A DNA stretch of 64,000 nt from Nephromyces sp. MM_2019. Lineage: Eukaryota > Apicomplexa > Aconoidasida > Nephromycida. The notes below the pieces were generated by a model. It was not told the origin of the DNA. It did no database searches and was given only the letters and a program-made list of their open reading frames with translations. The first letter of the stretch is position 1. Every line of letters begins with the position of its first letter. A program made the position numbers and the translations under genes. Location of the stretch: positions 1-64,000 of the forward strand of contig JADHZB010001457.1 of NCBI GenBank assembly GCA_015657535.1. The letters run 5' to 3'. Below are positions 11,152-22,924 of this stretch, in pieces.

Positions 11152-14100
11152 CTTCCCACGATTTCAAGCTTGCAAACATAAAAGGATGTAGCGGCGCTGT
11201 TCAAGATGAAGCGCAAGAGATAACTATTTGATTTCAGAAATGGAAAGTGTGTACCAAATACAAGTTATACGAAGGGTACGTGGGGCGTAGCTCCTACAAT
11301 TACCTTGACGTTAACTTTTGAGTATACTCGCTGTGGAGCATTGATACGCAGCTTCTCGCATCATTGTAGTTTGCAAGCAGGGGTAGGGCTGACTGCACGC
11401 AACGGATAAATTTCGTCTGGCTAAATACGCCCTGTTGCGCCAAGTTTGGCTGATCGAACCCAACTCTGCCCACAAACGGCCATGAGCACAGCAACGTCAT
11501 GCGATGGACCTGAATCTAAACTTAAGTGGGGTACCCCATGTACTCCGAAGGCTTGAAACTAACCGGGTGATTCGGAGTTCTGCTAGCTTCGATTGCGAAA
11601 TACAATAGATGCCTGAATCGGCCTGATAGAGAAACAAGAGCTGTTAGCAGCAGACTTCAGATCGATACGATATAGGGATGTAAAAACGCTGTGTTCACTC
11701 TGCAAGCAAAGTAATGATACCTTCTGCGCTAAGGAAACTTGGCATATTTTTTTCATAACTCTTCCTGTTCACATTACAGTGTATCCTGCTAAATTCCCCG
11801 TACGTCTGCTCTTGAAGGTTTAACTTTGCCTTTTTTTGCTTGCTTAATTAGCATAGTTTGACGCAGCGTGTGTGATTTTAGCTTATCTGGACTGACAGGG
11901 GATTCCTGCCTTTTTTTACTGGTTGAAAACATTGAGAAGATACGGTAAAATCAAATGAAAACTAACATATAAAATCGTATCAAAATAAAAACAAATACAC
12001 AAAATCACATCAAATTAGAACCAACACACCAAATTGCATCACATAAAGGCAAAATCACGAGTACAACGTCAACCTCAGCTGCTGAACAGTACTGTATGCC
12101 GGATGCCAGTATCGGGGAAACAAAAATTAGGACTGCTATTTTTCATATTATTCATCCCAAGGTTATCCCCATAGCTCTTTTACAAATAGCAGTTAAAGCC
12201 GTAACATATTTACTCTCATTACGGAACTTATGCACATTATCTCAAAAGAATTTCATCCGGGTTTTCAGCTAAAAGCTTATAGCAAGTTTTCAGGCCGCGA
12301 AATCAGTCTTTTATGGACCTTTTCTAATCCCAATAGCCGCTGTATGCTGCGGCATATTCGAACTCATTTTTTCTCGCTTCGGTCATATTTTTACAACTGT
12401 CAGAATTGAGTAGATTTACTTCTCCCTCATTATTGAGAATAGTCCCTAGCTAAGCTTTAGAAAAAAAAGTATTTCTGCCAGCAGCAGAGCCCAATCTTGG
12501 TAAACCTTGCTTCTTTTTTGGGGTATTCCAGTAAAAATTTATGAAGTTGAGAGTGTGCCTCCACCTCCGCTAGAACTATGAAATTTGCTTGAGCGTACAA
12601 GTGTAAAAGAATCTCCAAGAAAAAAACGTTATATATAAGCGCAGAAAAAAAGTTATGTTAACTCGAAAGCTTGCAATTGTAGTACCTCCCAGTCTTTTGG
12701 TTCATCACTCTAGTCGGTAATACGCATATTTGACCTGAAAAATATCCTGTTATCTTAACATTATAAGTAACCTTCGCGCAATCATAGAATCTTAGCGAAA
12801 ACGCCAACACTATTCATCTAAATTTGCATCATATTTATGATCAATTCAAATTCTCAAAACTTCTAATCATGCAGGTTTCTTTCAAACAAAATTAGCGCAA
12901 TATATTCAATTTTGTTCGCAAGTCTCTCTCATTCATGATAGCATCTGGTTTTCTACAAGAGAAGTTGCAGCGTAACACATGCGCATGGTATCTCACCGCT
13001 GCTACGGAAGAATTCGAGTCCTTGTGTTATTTTTAGGGAAGTTTTTTCAAAGTATAAACTTGACTTCGAACTTTTCCATTGAGTTCACTTTTTTTGGCAA
13101 CTTCTGCGGGTTTTAACTATTATATACCAACTTGCGCAATAAGAAGTTTCCATAATGACTTTCCAGGGTTTCACTTCGCATACAAATTCCAAAAGAGTTC
13201 ATCATTTAATTTTTTGCATATTTGCTGATATGCAGGAGAAAATGGCATGTCTTTTAAATATCCCTCCATCATTCAAGTATTATGCTCGCTCAGTTATTCA
13301 TGATTCCCACCTTTTTCCAGTTTTTAACTTTCTCACAGTTTCTAACCTCCCAGTTTCCTACCTTATTCTTTGGGCTTTTTGTACCATTTTCTCCCATTTC
13401 AACTTCTTCCTCCTCAACTTATTTTTATCGATTTTTTCATTCTCTGCAGAGGTTATATCCTGTTTCCTTAGCGCCATTCGCTTCCCACTTCTCGTCTGGC
13501 TAATATGTGTTTCACGCCTTCACATAACTATTGGAAGGAAAAGGTCATTAGCGACCCTGGAACTCGTCGCGCGGCGCACACTCCTATCAGAGGCAAGGCT
13601 GGCATAGGCTAGGCTTGGCAGCTACAAATTATTTTGGTTGGGGAAGTATCACGCGCAAGAATTAAGCGCAGACTAAGGAGGCACAGGGCAATTTGCAAGG
13701 CGGCTTTACTCGCAGCTAACATCTTAAGAAATGATAAAATATCCTCTTTTTTTTGAGGTTTTATTTTCTAGATTTATTCGGACTACTCGCGAACATTGAT
13801 TGAACATGCTTACGATCGCATTTGGGCTCTGCAAAATTTATAGAAGTAAAAGAATTATTTCGGTGGCTTGTGCTTCTCCATTGAAAATAGTCTACCAACT
13901 TTTGCCTGGTGCTTCATTCTAAGGAATTTTTATAGGGAAATCTTACCGCTAGAGAGTAACGCAAGGGCTTTTAGATGTTGTTCTATCTATAATTAATGCT
14001 AAAAATTTTACTCTTTAGACCCGTGAAAGATGTATGTCTATATCAGGACATGTGAATTCGAAACAACGCAATTTAATGGCGTCAATTTACCTCTTCAAGG

Positions 14101-14286
14101 CATGAGATTGAAACCACGGTTTTTATCGCTACGCTGATTTTTGGTATTCATCCAGTGGAACAAGCCGACTGCTTCTTTTTACGGGGATTTTTACTCAGCT
14201 CTGCTCATCTGTGGTGGCCCCGCGCTTATGTTTAGCGTTATTTCTTAGGGTCTACATGACCTTCGTGGACAGTTTTTACTGAAATT
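11152..14286. other. Divergent intergenic region, no gene supported
   Basis: Lies between the start codons of the minus-strand mitochondrial-type gene and the plus-strand SART3-like gene, so it should contain both promoters and 5' UTRs. The longest frame (13155-13607) is Phe/Leu/Ser-rich, lies in a T-rich stretch and resembles no known protein. No tRNA, mobile element or clear repeat was found. Confidence 0.55.
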
Positions 14287-17200
14287 ATGGAAACTGCTTT
14301 TCCTGAAACCATAGAGAAAACTGAGCAATCATTGTCCCCAGAGTGTGAATGTGGAAGTGGAACAGAAACCGCTGCTGGTCACGACCTTAATCGAGGTCTT
14401 GATGAGGGATATAAGCTTGGTATTAGCGACGAAAAAACCCTTTTGCATGATGGCTTCGTAGCAAATACTCAGAAACTGTGGACTTCAAGGCATAGCCGCG
14501 GTTTCGATGATGTTGAATCTATAGGGAGTGACTCCGTATTGATATCATCAAAAAATTTGGAGGATCTTTTGCAGTCAATTCAAGAAAATCCGTTCGCTGA
14601 TACTGAGAATTATACTAGCATAATCATCGAGCTACTAGATTTGGGGAATTTATCCCTCCTTCGGCAAATTCGTTTTAAGTATGCAATCCATTGCCCCACA
14701 GACGAAGATTTTTGGATCCAATGGATTCAGGAAGAGGAACGTTGGAGAGTTAGCGGAACTCAAGTGGGTGCCATGGACGAATCGTCCGCTGGGGAACCCG
14801 TTCTTCCTCCTGGTAATAATGGTGAGTTTTTCTTTTCTGCAGCTGGCTTCAAGAATGATTTCTGATGTTTTTCTTTGAGAGAGAGATTGAGAAACTAGGT
14901 GAATCTTCAACAAAAAATGGAGCAATTTTTCAATAAAACTACTAAACTCACATTTACCAGCTGTTTATGCTACCTTTTTCTTCAGGGTTAAGCGAATGGA
15001 TTAAATGCCCGATAATGTCAAAATTTCCGGCCCCGGTGGACAAGCCACTTTCACTTGACGAGATTAAACACCTTTTTTTTTTAGCTCTAAAATATTGCCC
15101 TAGCTCTCCGGCTCTGTGGCTTCTTTATATCTATTTTGAGTCTAATACTGCAAAGAGCTCTTTGGCTAAGAACGCAGTGCATTCTAATAAAGGGCGCCGT
15201 GCCTTCGAGCATGCTCTGGGGGTTATCGGACTTCACGCTTTAGATGGGTCAGCCATATGGTCTGCCTATCGAAATTATGAAATGAAACTTTTAGATAGCG
15301 CTCCAGATACAAAGACAGTATCAGCCCAGATATCAAATGTAAGGAAACTGTTCTATCGGCAGTTGAAGGTTCCACTCGGAGGCTTGCCCGATTTGATTGA
15401 TGAGTACAGGTTATATTCTTCTGCTGTTTGTTGTTATTCTCCATCTTATTCTGCTTCTTCTTGTTCTCCTTCTGCTTCTTGTTGTGCTTCTTCTGCTTAT
15501 TCTTGTTCTTCTCATTCTTCTTCTTATTCTTCTCCTTCTGCCTGTTCTTAATCTCCCCTTCCTTCTTCTTGGTTGTTACTCACTTTCCTTGTTACTCATC
15601 TTCTGAGCAGGTAGTTTTTTTTTCTACACATCATATCTTAGACGCTCATTGACTGCTTTTCATCATTAAAGACTTAAAAGTATGCTCACCTAGTTTTGCT
15701 TGATATAGCCTACAGATTTTACATCTAAATTTTTCCTCGCTGAATGCTATAAAGGCGTTTTTTTCGAAAAATGCATTTAATTGGAAATTCCTTTATATGT
15801 AGCATTTCATCTAAAAAAATCCATAATTTCTTTTCCTGAAATATCATTGCTGTTATTGACGAAATTGTCTAAAATAGCATCATTGTGTGTTGAAATTGTT
15901 TATAAAAGTAAATTTCTATATAAACAGTGCGAAGTTTCAGCTCTTTTTTCCCTGACTTAGGCTTTGGGAAGCAGAGCTACCGGAGAATTCCCGAGTAGAT
16001 GTTGCCGAGGGTGAGAAATGCTATCAAATAGGGCATGCTGAATGGGAAAAGAGGAAAAGCTTTGAGATGCGAGCTCAGAATGAAATTGATGATTTAAGCA
16101 ATATTGCGGTAAGTTTGGCCTTTAAGAGGAGCTTTTTTTGAAGACTTTCTGGAGTTTTTTGTGTAAAAGATTCTCATTTGTTTCCCAAGTGTATGCCAGC
16201 TCTGGAATTTGCTTTTTTTCGGTTTATGATGTGTGTGAGATGCTTTTGTTGAAGCAGTGAGGGTTTTGCGTGTGTTGCTATTCTTTCTGAAGAAGATGAT
16301 GAAGATTGTATTTTTTGAAGCATTTAAGATTGTATGTGTGCTCCTACTACCTCTAAGCAAAGCGATGCCTGCATAAGTTTTTCGCTATTTTTTCAATTAT
16401 CATCCTGGCAGGGAATCAATACCGTCTGGAATGAGTATATTGACTTTGAGATTGAAACCAAGGACCCTGCAAGAATCGACATAATATATTTGCGAGCATT
16501 AGATGATGTTGGAAGTATAAGGCAAGATCTGTGGCTATCTTATGCAGATTATGTTACTGATGTCCTCAAGAATCCCCAGCGTGCACTGCAGCTTTACTCG
16601 AGAGCAATAACACATTTTCCTCATTCTTGCAAGATTTGGATAAATTATATGCTCTGTCAGGTCAGTTGAAAAGTATTTTTTTGGCTAATTTTCCCTTAAT
16701 TTTTTTGCATTTTGAGCTTTTTTGAATGAAATTTTGCTCTGAAATACTGAAGATTACGCTTAGTCAATGGCTTATATCTACCTGGTTTGCCTTTCACAAA
16801 TTTTTGCTTTTCGTTGGGGCTTTTTTTGTGTGTGTTCTTTGATTTATAAATGCCTTTTCTTTGTTAGAAGGATGTTTGCGGGGTTTCATAATGCTTTGCT
16901 TTTATTTTTAGTCTTTATAGTTTCCTTGTTGCCTTGTTTTGGTTAAAATCGCTGGTTGGCTAACTTTTTAAGAGGCTGTGCGTTGTGAAGACGTAGTTTC
17001 TTGTGTGCTGGACTATTTTTTTTTTAATCATCTTCACCTTTTCCCTCGTTATATTTGACGAAGATCGCTTCACATCACTGCTAATCATTTCTTCCCTTCT
17101 TTCTTTTTCTAGTCAGCAAGCGGTACTAAGGTTGACGCTATTCTAGAGGTTTTCCATACTTCTTTAAAAGGCTGCTGTGATTCTTTATCTGATTGTATTG

Positions 17201-20200
17201 AACTCTATCTAACGTGTGCTGATTGCGTACGACGGAACATAGAAAACCCTCCTTCGGATAACTTTTCTGCCCTTTTTGCCAATGATGATCTTTCAACTGC
17301 TTACACTGCTCGATGGAATGAAGTTAGGGCTATATTTCAGGCAGCAGAAGATCACATCTTAAATTGCGAATCTACAGATGATGACTTATTCTCTATTTGG
17401 TATCACTGGGCGAGATTTGAAACTTACAATTCAAAGGTGAGACACTTGTTATTTTTTGGGTTTATACTCACAAGAAATTGATTGAATCCTTCATTTATCA
17501 CTGAAGCGGCGGTCTTTTAGCTCCTGATTGAGCATGAGATAACGGCTAGTAGAGGTTTTCATTGTAGATAAGCAAGTGAATATCAAGTGAGACGAGTGTG
17601 TGGCGGAATATTGCTGCTTATATCACGAGCTCAATTAATGAGGCTTTTTTTAATTTCTTTAGAAGTTGAATTTTGTGGGTTTTTTGGAGGTTTTCGTGGG
17701 ATTTTTTGCATATTTTTACAGTTTTTTGCAGGTTTAACTTAACTTTATTGTGTTCCCTCGGAGCTGTTACTGCTCCAATATCATTAAACCCAAATTTTAT
17801 CTTCTTCGCTTCGACTCTAATTTCGCAGTATTTGCCTATTTACGCAGGATATAAATAGTTTGAAAGATGTACATGAGAAGATTGTGGATAAATTTGGAAA
17901 GAAGATGGCAGTTTGGACCACGTATATTGAGAATATGCGATATTTGCTAGAATCAAGAGAAAGCGCTTACAATGTGCTATCGAAGCTCTTTAAGCGTGCT
18001 CTTTCTCAAGTTGAAGATGATTGCGATGCATTGAAGGATCAGTGGATGCAGTTTGAGTGCGAACTAGGATCTGCTCAATCTGTGAGGAATACACGAAATC
18101 TTCTAGAGGTCCGTAAATCAACGTATCAGAATAGCATTAGCGGCTCTGCCTCTGGTGGACTTGAATTTAGGGGCTCTTCAGAAGGTGGAAAGGAACCTTT
18201 GGTAGGAGGAATTTCGCTAGATTCAGAAGAAAGTTCGGTAGGTATATATCTAGAATATCATTTGTGTGAAAGATTATCGATTTAATACTCTTTAAAGCAT
18301 TTTTTCTAGTGTTTGAACTAGACTCTAGTGTAATATTTGGGGAAATCGTTTTGAAATAATTCCTTTTATGGGATAGTTATGTACTGGATTTTTGCTTAAT
18401 TTATGAAAACTATTGCATTTAGACGCTGTTTATTTGTAATTTTTGTTGAGAAGAGGGGAAAATCTGCTGCTCTTTTGGTTCAAAAATATTTTTTGTGGGA
18501 TAAAAGATGCTCTTTGCTTTCATCTCCTCTCTATGTATTCACCCTACTGAGCTCCTTAGATAAGAGATTCCCTCAATTTTAGTCTCCTCTCCCTATCTCC
18601 ACCCACTGAGAACCTTAACTAAGATATTCTCTCCATTTTTGTCTACTCTTGCGTGCTCTTGAGCTATCTAGCAACTAAGTGGAATATACGCAGACATCAT
18701 ATTTCCTAATACTTTTTAGTCTCTCACTCTCCCTTGCAGAGCAAAGAAATCATCTGTCTCTCCAGTATACGAAATAGACGTAAGAAACGGCGGCGAAAAG
18801 GAGATTTAGACCTTGAAACAAGCTCAGACGCATCATCTGAAAGCAGTGTATCGTCCTCGAGCGTCTTTAGGAAATCAAGGAACGCCGTCTCAGTGTTACC
18901 AGCCTCCGAAATGGCAACTCTTAATCTTCCAGAATCTACTTTTTGCAGTCAATTAGGCAGCTCTAATAATGGGGTGGTATCTTACCCACCTTCACCGAGT
19001 AGCAATCCGCTTCAAAGCTCACAAGGTAGTATATCTCCACAGAGTGGCAACAGCTCTCTCAAAGGGCGTGTAAGTAATAACAGTGTCAGCTTAGGCTCTC
19101 CTTTTCCTCATTCACCCAAGTCTAGTCCAAACTCTGCGGCATCTTCACGCTCGGGATCTCCAACCCCACCTTCTTCGCGTTCACCAAGGCCATCATCTAG
19201 GTCACCTTCACCTGTTTCCATTGGAATTTCTGCGCCTTCAGCGATTAATCCAACCTCTTCACTCCAGACATCATCTTCAACAAGTCATCCAGCTAGTCTT
19301 GCTTCATTATCGGAGGTGGAGAGAATCACTTGCGCTACTTGGGACGGTCAAGAATCTGTTGATCCTTCCTTAGCTCCAAATGTTCCCCCTAGCCCAGAGC
19401 TAGTTCCTAATTCTCCCCCCTTATTCCCCCATAGACCCATGCCGGTGGGAAGCCACACACACGTTGCTCCCTCTACTGAAGTTGAAATTGGCGGAGATTG
19501 CTCCCCCTCCTCCGACTCTGGAGATCTGTTTAGTATGCCACCTCCTTTGTACACACCGAGGATGCTGAAGAAGACCACCGAATCGAGTGCGTTTAACCAT
19601 GGTGTGATAATGTGCGACGGTGGCTCTCGTCCTACAAATTGTGTGTTGACAGCAGGAACTGGGGAAGCTAGTGTTGAGCATGAAATCGTCGATTTTTCTA
19701 AAGTTCCTGTAATCACTAAGCGGCAAGACTCTACAGCACACTCTGCAGTTGGTGATTTTGAATGTGGCACTGACGTTGATAAGGCTATCTCTTCTTTGAG
19801 TATTGCTAATGAAGAGGTACAGTATGATCATAGCTCCATGCTGAACGTCAAACCGCAATTAGGGCATCATTTCAGGCAGCAGGGGTGAGATTTTTTGTAG
19901 GTAGTATTGAAGATGGATTTGCTCATTTCAGTTGGGTTTTCATCCGGAAGCGTGTTGATTTTAATACTTTTGAGTGTTTTTTTTAGTTTATTTCAAGTGT
20001 TTTATTTGGGAGCTACTTTCTGTGCGAATGAGTTGGCTTTACAGTGCTTTTTTAGTCAATTTTAACCCTCTTCAGAGCTATTTTGTGTGCGAACAAGTTG
20101 GCATACTAATTTTATACATTTAATTGATCCCCCGCTTTTTCAGTCCCTTTTTTCTGCGTATAAACTTGCCTCTTTATTAGCTAAATTTTTGCCTTTAATC

Positions 20201-22924
20201 CGTTTTTCCTTAGAGGCAAGCTTTTTTCTGGGAGCGATGCTGGCATCAAGTTAATTTCTTCACAAGCTGAGTCTAGCACGGTGTGGGTCTCCAACTTTGA
20301 TGCAGAGATAGAAGAGAAAGATTTATATAATCTTTTCTGTGGCTGCAAAGGATTGATAGAGGTTATTCCAGGAGCGAGCTTGATACATTATCTTGACATC
20401 TATCCAGATGTTGTCTTTCATATATCACACCATATGCTTATATATATTTTAGTATAATGCCATTATTAACCTAGCAAACCCTTTTTTTCGGGATGTATGG
20501 ACAGTAATGTAACCGTATTATCGAAGGATTTTCTCTGTTTTCACGCCACTTTTACTGTTTGGTTTGCTACTCTAAATTTTTGCTTCATTTTTCTCTCAGA
20601 CTTGTTTTTGTTCTCGTTTCTTAGTGGTGGTGCATTTTTTTATATTTTATCGTATTTTTTAGCATGAAATTTGCAGCAAAACTGCTTTTCCTTGCTTTGT
20701 GTGCTATTCTTATTTGTATGGTATTTTTTACTATGAACAAATGCTTAATTTATTGTTGATTTCATACAATTTATGTAAATTAACAACACAAACTTTTAAA
20801 TTCTCTCTATTGTGTTTGTCCGGCTTTGCTTTTCGTGCTATTTTGAGGTTTCAAGTGTGAAGTTCGCAACAAAATGCTTCTCGTTGTATTCTTACTATTC
20901 TTATAACTATATAAACACGCAAAAAGAGATAGACACAAAGAGACACCCACAAAGAGACACCCACAAAGAGGTACACACAGCAACGCTATTTCCCTGACCC
21001 TACTCCCTTAATTCAATTCATCTTCTAGGTCCGCTTGGTCAAGAACTTTAAGGGCATATCGAAAGGTTTCGCCTACGTTGACTTTGAATGTTCAGAAGAT
21101 GCTATAGCAGCCTCTACAGAATTAAACGGCAAACGTCTAAATAATCGGAAGCTGAAAGTGCTAGTTTCAGCTCCGACAAAGCCTATTTACGAGTCAAAAA
21201 CTCTGTTTATAAGCTCAGTACCTGAATGTGTTACTCAGTCCCAGCTGAAGGAGTTTTTAGAGTCTCAATTTTCTGATGTTGTTGACCTTCGCATGAAGGC
21301 AAAGCATGATGGAAGCCATCTCGGGTCAGTGAGCGGGCTACTCCTCTTTATTCAATGTTTACGCTGCTTTACTGCTTTGGAAATCTACTTGTTCTCACAG
21401 AAACAGCTTATTAGCCTTCTTTGAAGTCATCACTTGTTCGCAAAATTCTTACTTCTTCTAACCCCTTTGCATTTTAGTTATGGCTACTTGGAATTTGCGA
21501 ATGAGGAATCTGCAGTGTCTTGTTTGGCGAGTGGAATCATCGTAAGCAAATTACTTAATGCGAGTAGATGAGGGTATTTTGTTGTGAAGTTAATGGGATC
21601 TTTGCAAGTATTTAGACTGAGTTGTTTTAGACTTGATAATCTTGGCTTTTAAAATATCAATTTGTTAAGATTTAAGGTGCTCTTTGTGTGTATGTCTGCA
21701 CCATTTTTTAGACTTAGTGTCAGGATACAATTCCATAATTGCTAAGCGGAAAGTGAGTTTTTCTAACTTGAAGACTTGCTTTCAAAAAATACGTTAAATT
21801 TGAAAATTTCGGTTTTTTCTTTTTTTTGTAGTCTTTCCAAGGATTTTCCATCCTCCTGAGTCCATCAATACCAATGAAAAACCGGTCTCATCCTGTAGCT
21901 ACTCCCGCTAAGGTAAATTTGTCGTTGAATGTAGTAGTTTTATCCGATAATTTTTTGGTTTTTTTTTTCTTTACAGAAGACTGATAAAACCGCCGCTATA
22001 GAGACTATGACTCCTGTTGCTGCCCCCTGCACTATTCACATAAAAAACATTGCCTTCTCGGTTGATGAGAAGAAGCTTATAGAGCATTTCGAGCAGGTAG
22101 GTAAAGTCGAGCTTGCTCAAATATGCAGGTATGATAATGGGCGTTCAAAAGGTTATGGTTTCTTAAAGTTCTCCTCGGAAGAAGATACGCTTGGAGCCAT
22201 GATGTTGAACAATAGCTGCATAGGCAAGTCAATTACAAGAAATGCTATTTTCTTCTTTCAAGACTTTAAAGTTTTCTCTGTAATAAGTGCAGGAGCAGAA
22301 ATATCTAAGAAATTAGTACAGATTTTGATTTTTTTAAAGAATAAAGCTGTTCTCGGTACTTGTTCTTCCAAAAGCGAATGAATAGGCTATATTTTTATAT
22401 TTTTATATTTTTGTATATATTTCAAAGAATTTATTATTAAATATAATTTTTCCATTCCAAAGTAATAGAAATTTGATAGTCCTCACATATCATTTTGTTT
22501 CTTTTCAATTTATTTAGATGGTCGTGATATTGTCGTTTCCCGCTCTACTCGTGAAATAACGTTACCAAATTTGGAAAAAGAAGCTAATAAGCCCAGAGGC
22601 CATAGCGGTACAAGAGCCAGAGCTTATACTTCGGATGCGCTTCCTTTCACTAGGAGGAAACCTCATAGAATAGATACCCACAATCTAGGCTCAGCCTACA
22701 AGCATATGGCTCCTCATGAGGTATGCCCGAATCTACTTCCCTGAATGAAGTTATTTAGCACTAATTATACGGCGGCACATTACGCTGTTATTTAGGTCAT
22801 TGATATCGGTGAGGAAGATTCTATTGATTTTCCGGACTCTGAAGCTTCAAAGAATAACCGCGAAAATGCTTTCAAGACAAATACGGAATTTCGAGAATGG
22901 CTCATGGATGGTGACACTTCATAG
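14287..22924 (+). CDS. SART3: SART3/Prp24-like U6 snRNP recycling factor, 14 exons, 1460 aa
   Basis: Exons: 14287-14821, 14986-15409, 15961-16108, 16412-16660, 17113-17436, 17848-18237, 18740-19884, 20214-20361, 21029-21324, 21478-21541, 21832-21912, 21977-22223, 22518-22720, 22796-22924. All phases match and the total is 4383 nt. Residues about 150-690 are HAT (half-TPR) repeats with W-x-x-Y patterns such as ALWLLYIYFES, AIWSAYRNYE, DLWLSYADYV, SIWYHWARFE and AVWTTYIENM. Residues about 691-1075 are a Ser/Pro-rich linker. Three RRMs follow: RNP2/RNP1 pairs TVWVSNF/SKGFAYVDF, TLFISSV/YGYLEF and TIHIKNI/SKGYGFLKF. The C-terminus has TEFREWLMDG, resembling the Lsm-binding motif of Prp24/SART3 (consensus like DDFRKMFL). 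Family role: HAT domain with U4/U6 partners, RRMs binding U6, and Lsm2-8 contact to reanneal U4/U6 in the nucleus. The linker makes it longer than human SART3 (about 960 aa). Start: first ATG of an exon with no in-frame upstream support. Confidence 0.9.
15411..15552 (+). repeat. Pyrimidine-rich TTC/CTT triplet-like tract at the 5' end of a SART3 intron
   Basis: Directly after the exon 2 donor (GT at 15410) comes about 140 nt of C/T with scattered G and A, dominated by CTTCTT, CTTCTG and CTTGTT triplets. All three forward frames stay open, giving Leu-, Phe- or Ser-rich peptides. The frame continuing from exon 2 adds about 45 Ser/Cys-rich residues before a stop if the intron is retained. Confidence 0.75.
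18522..18641 (+). repeat. 60-nt direct duplication in a SART3 intron
   Basis: Two adjoining degenerate copies, 18522-18581 and 18582-18641, each starting with TCTCCTCTC and containing CCACTGAG or CTACTGAG, then CCTTA and AAGA. It lies in the intron between exons 17848-18237 and 18740-19884. Confidence 0.65.
20926..20980 (+). repeat. 14-nt tandem repeat with AAAGAGGTACACACA end
   Basis: About three copies of AGACACCCACAAAG precede an AAAGAGGTACACACAG sequence, in the SART3 intron ending at 21028. The final motif recurs beside CA microsatellites elsewhere in the window (near 32590 and 38300, reverse complement near 685). Confidence 0.7.
22224..22517 (+). other. GC-AG intron in SART3-like gene
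   Basis: Exon 21977-22223 ends in ...TGCATAG and is followed by GCAAGT, the usual non-canonical 5' splice consensus. The acceptor is TTTATTTAG at 22517. Only this junction keeps the RRM3 frame (CI|DGRDIVVSRS). The nearby GT sites at 22228 and 22280 both lead to early stops after joining. Confidence 0.8.

Noticed and set aside
13155..13607. 150-codon Phe/Leu/Ser-rich frame
   Set aside because: T-rich intergenic DNA read in frame. No conserved motif, no splice partners and no known membrane-protein pattern.
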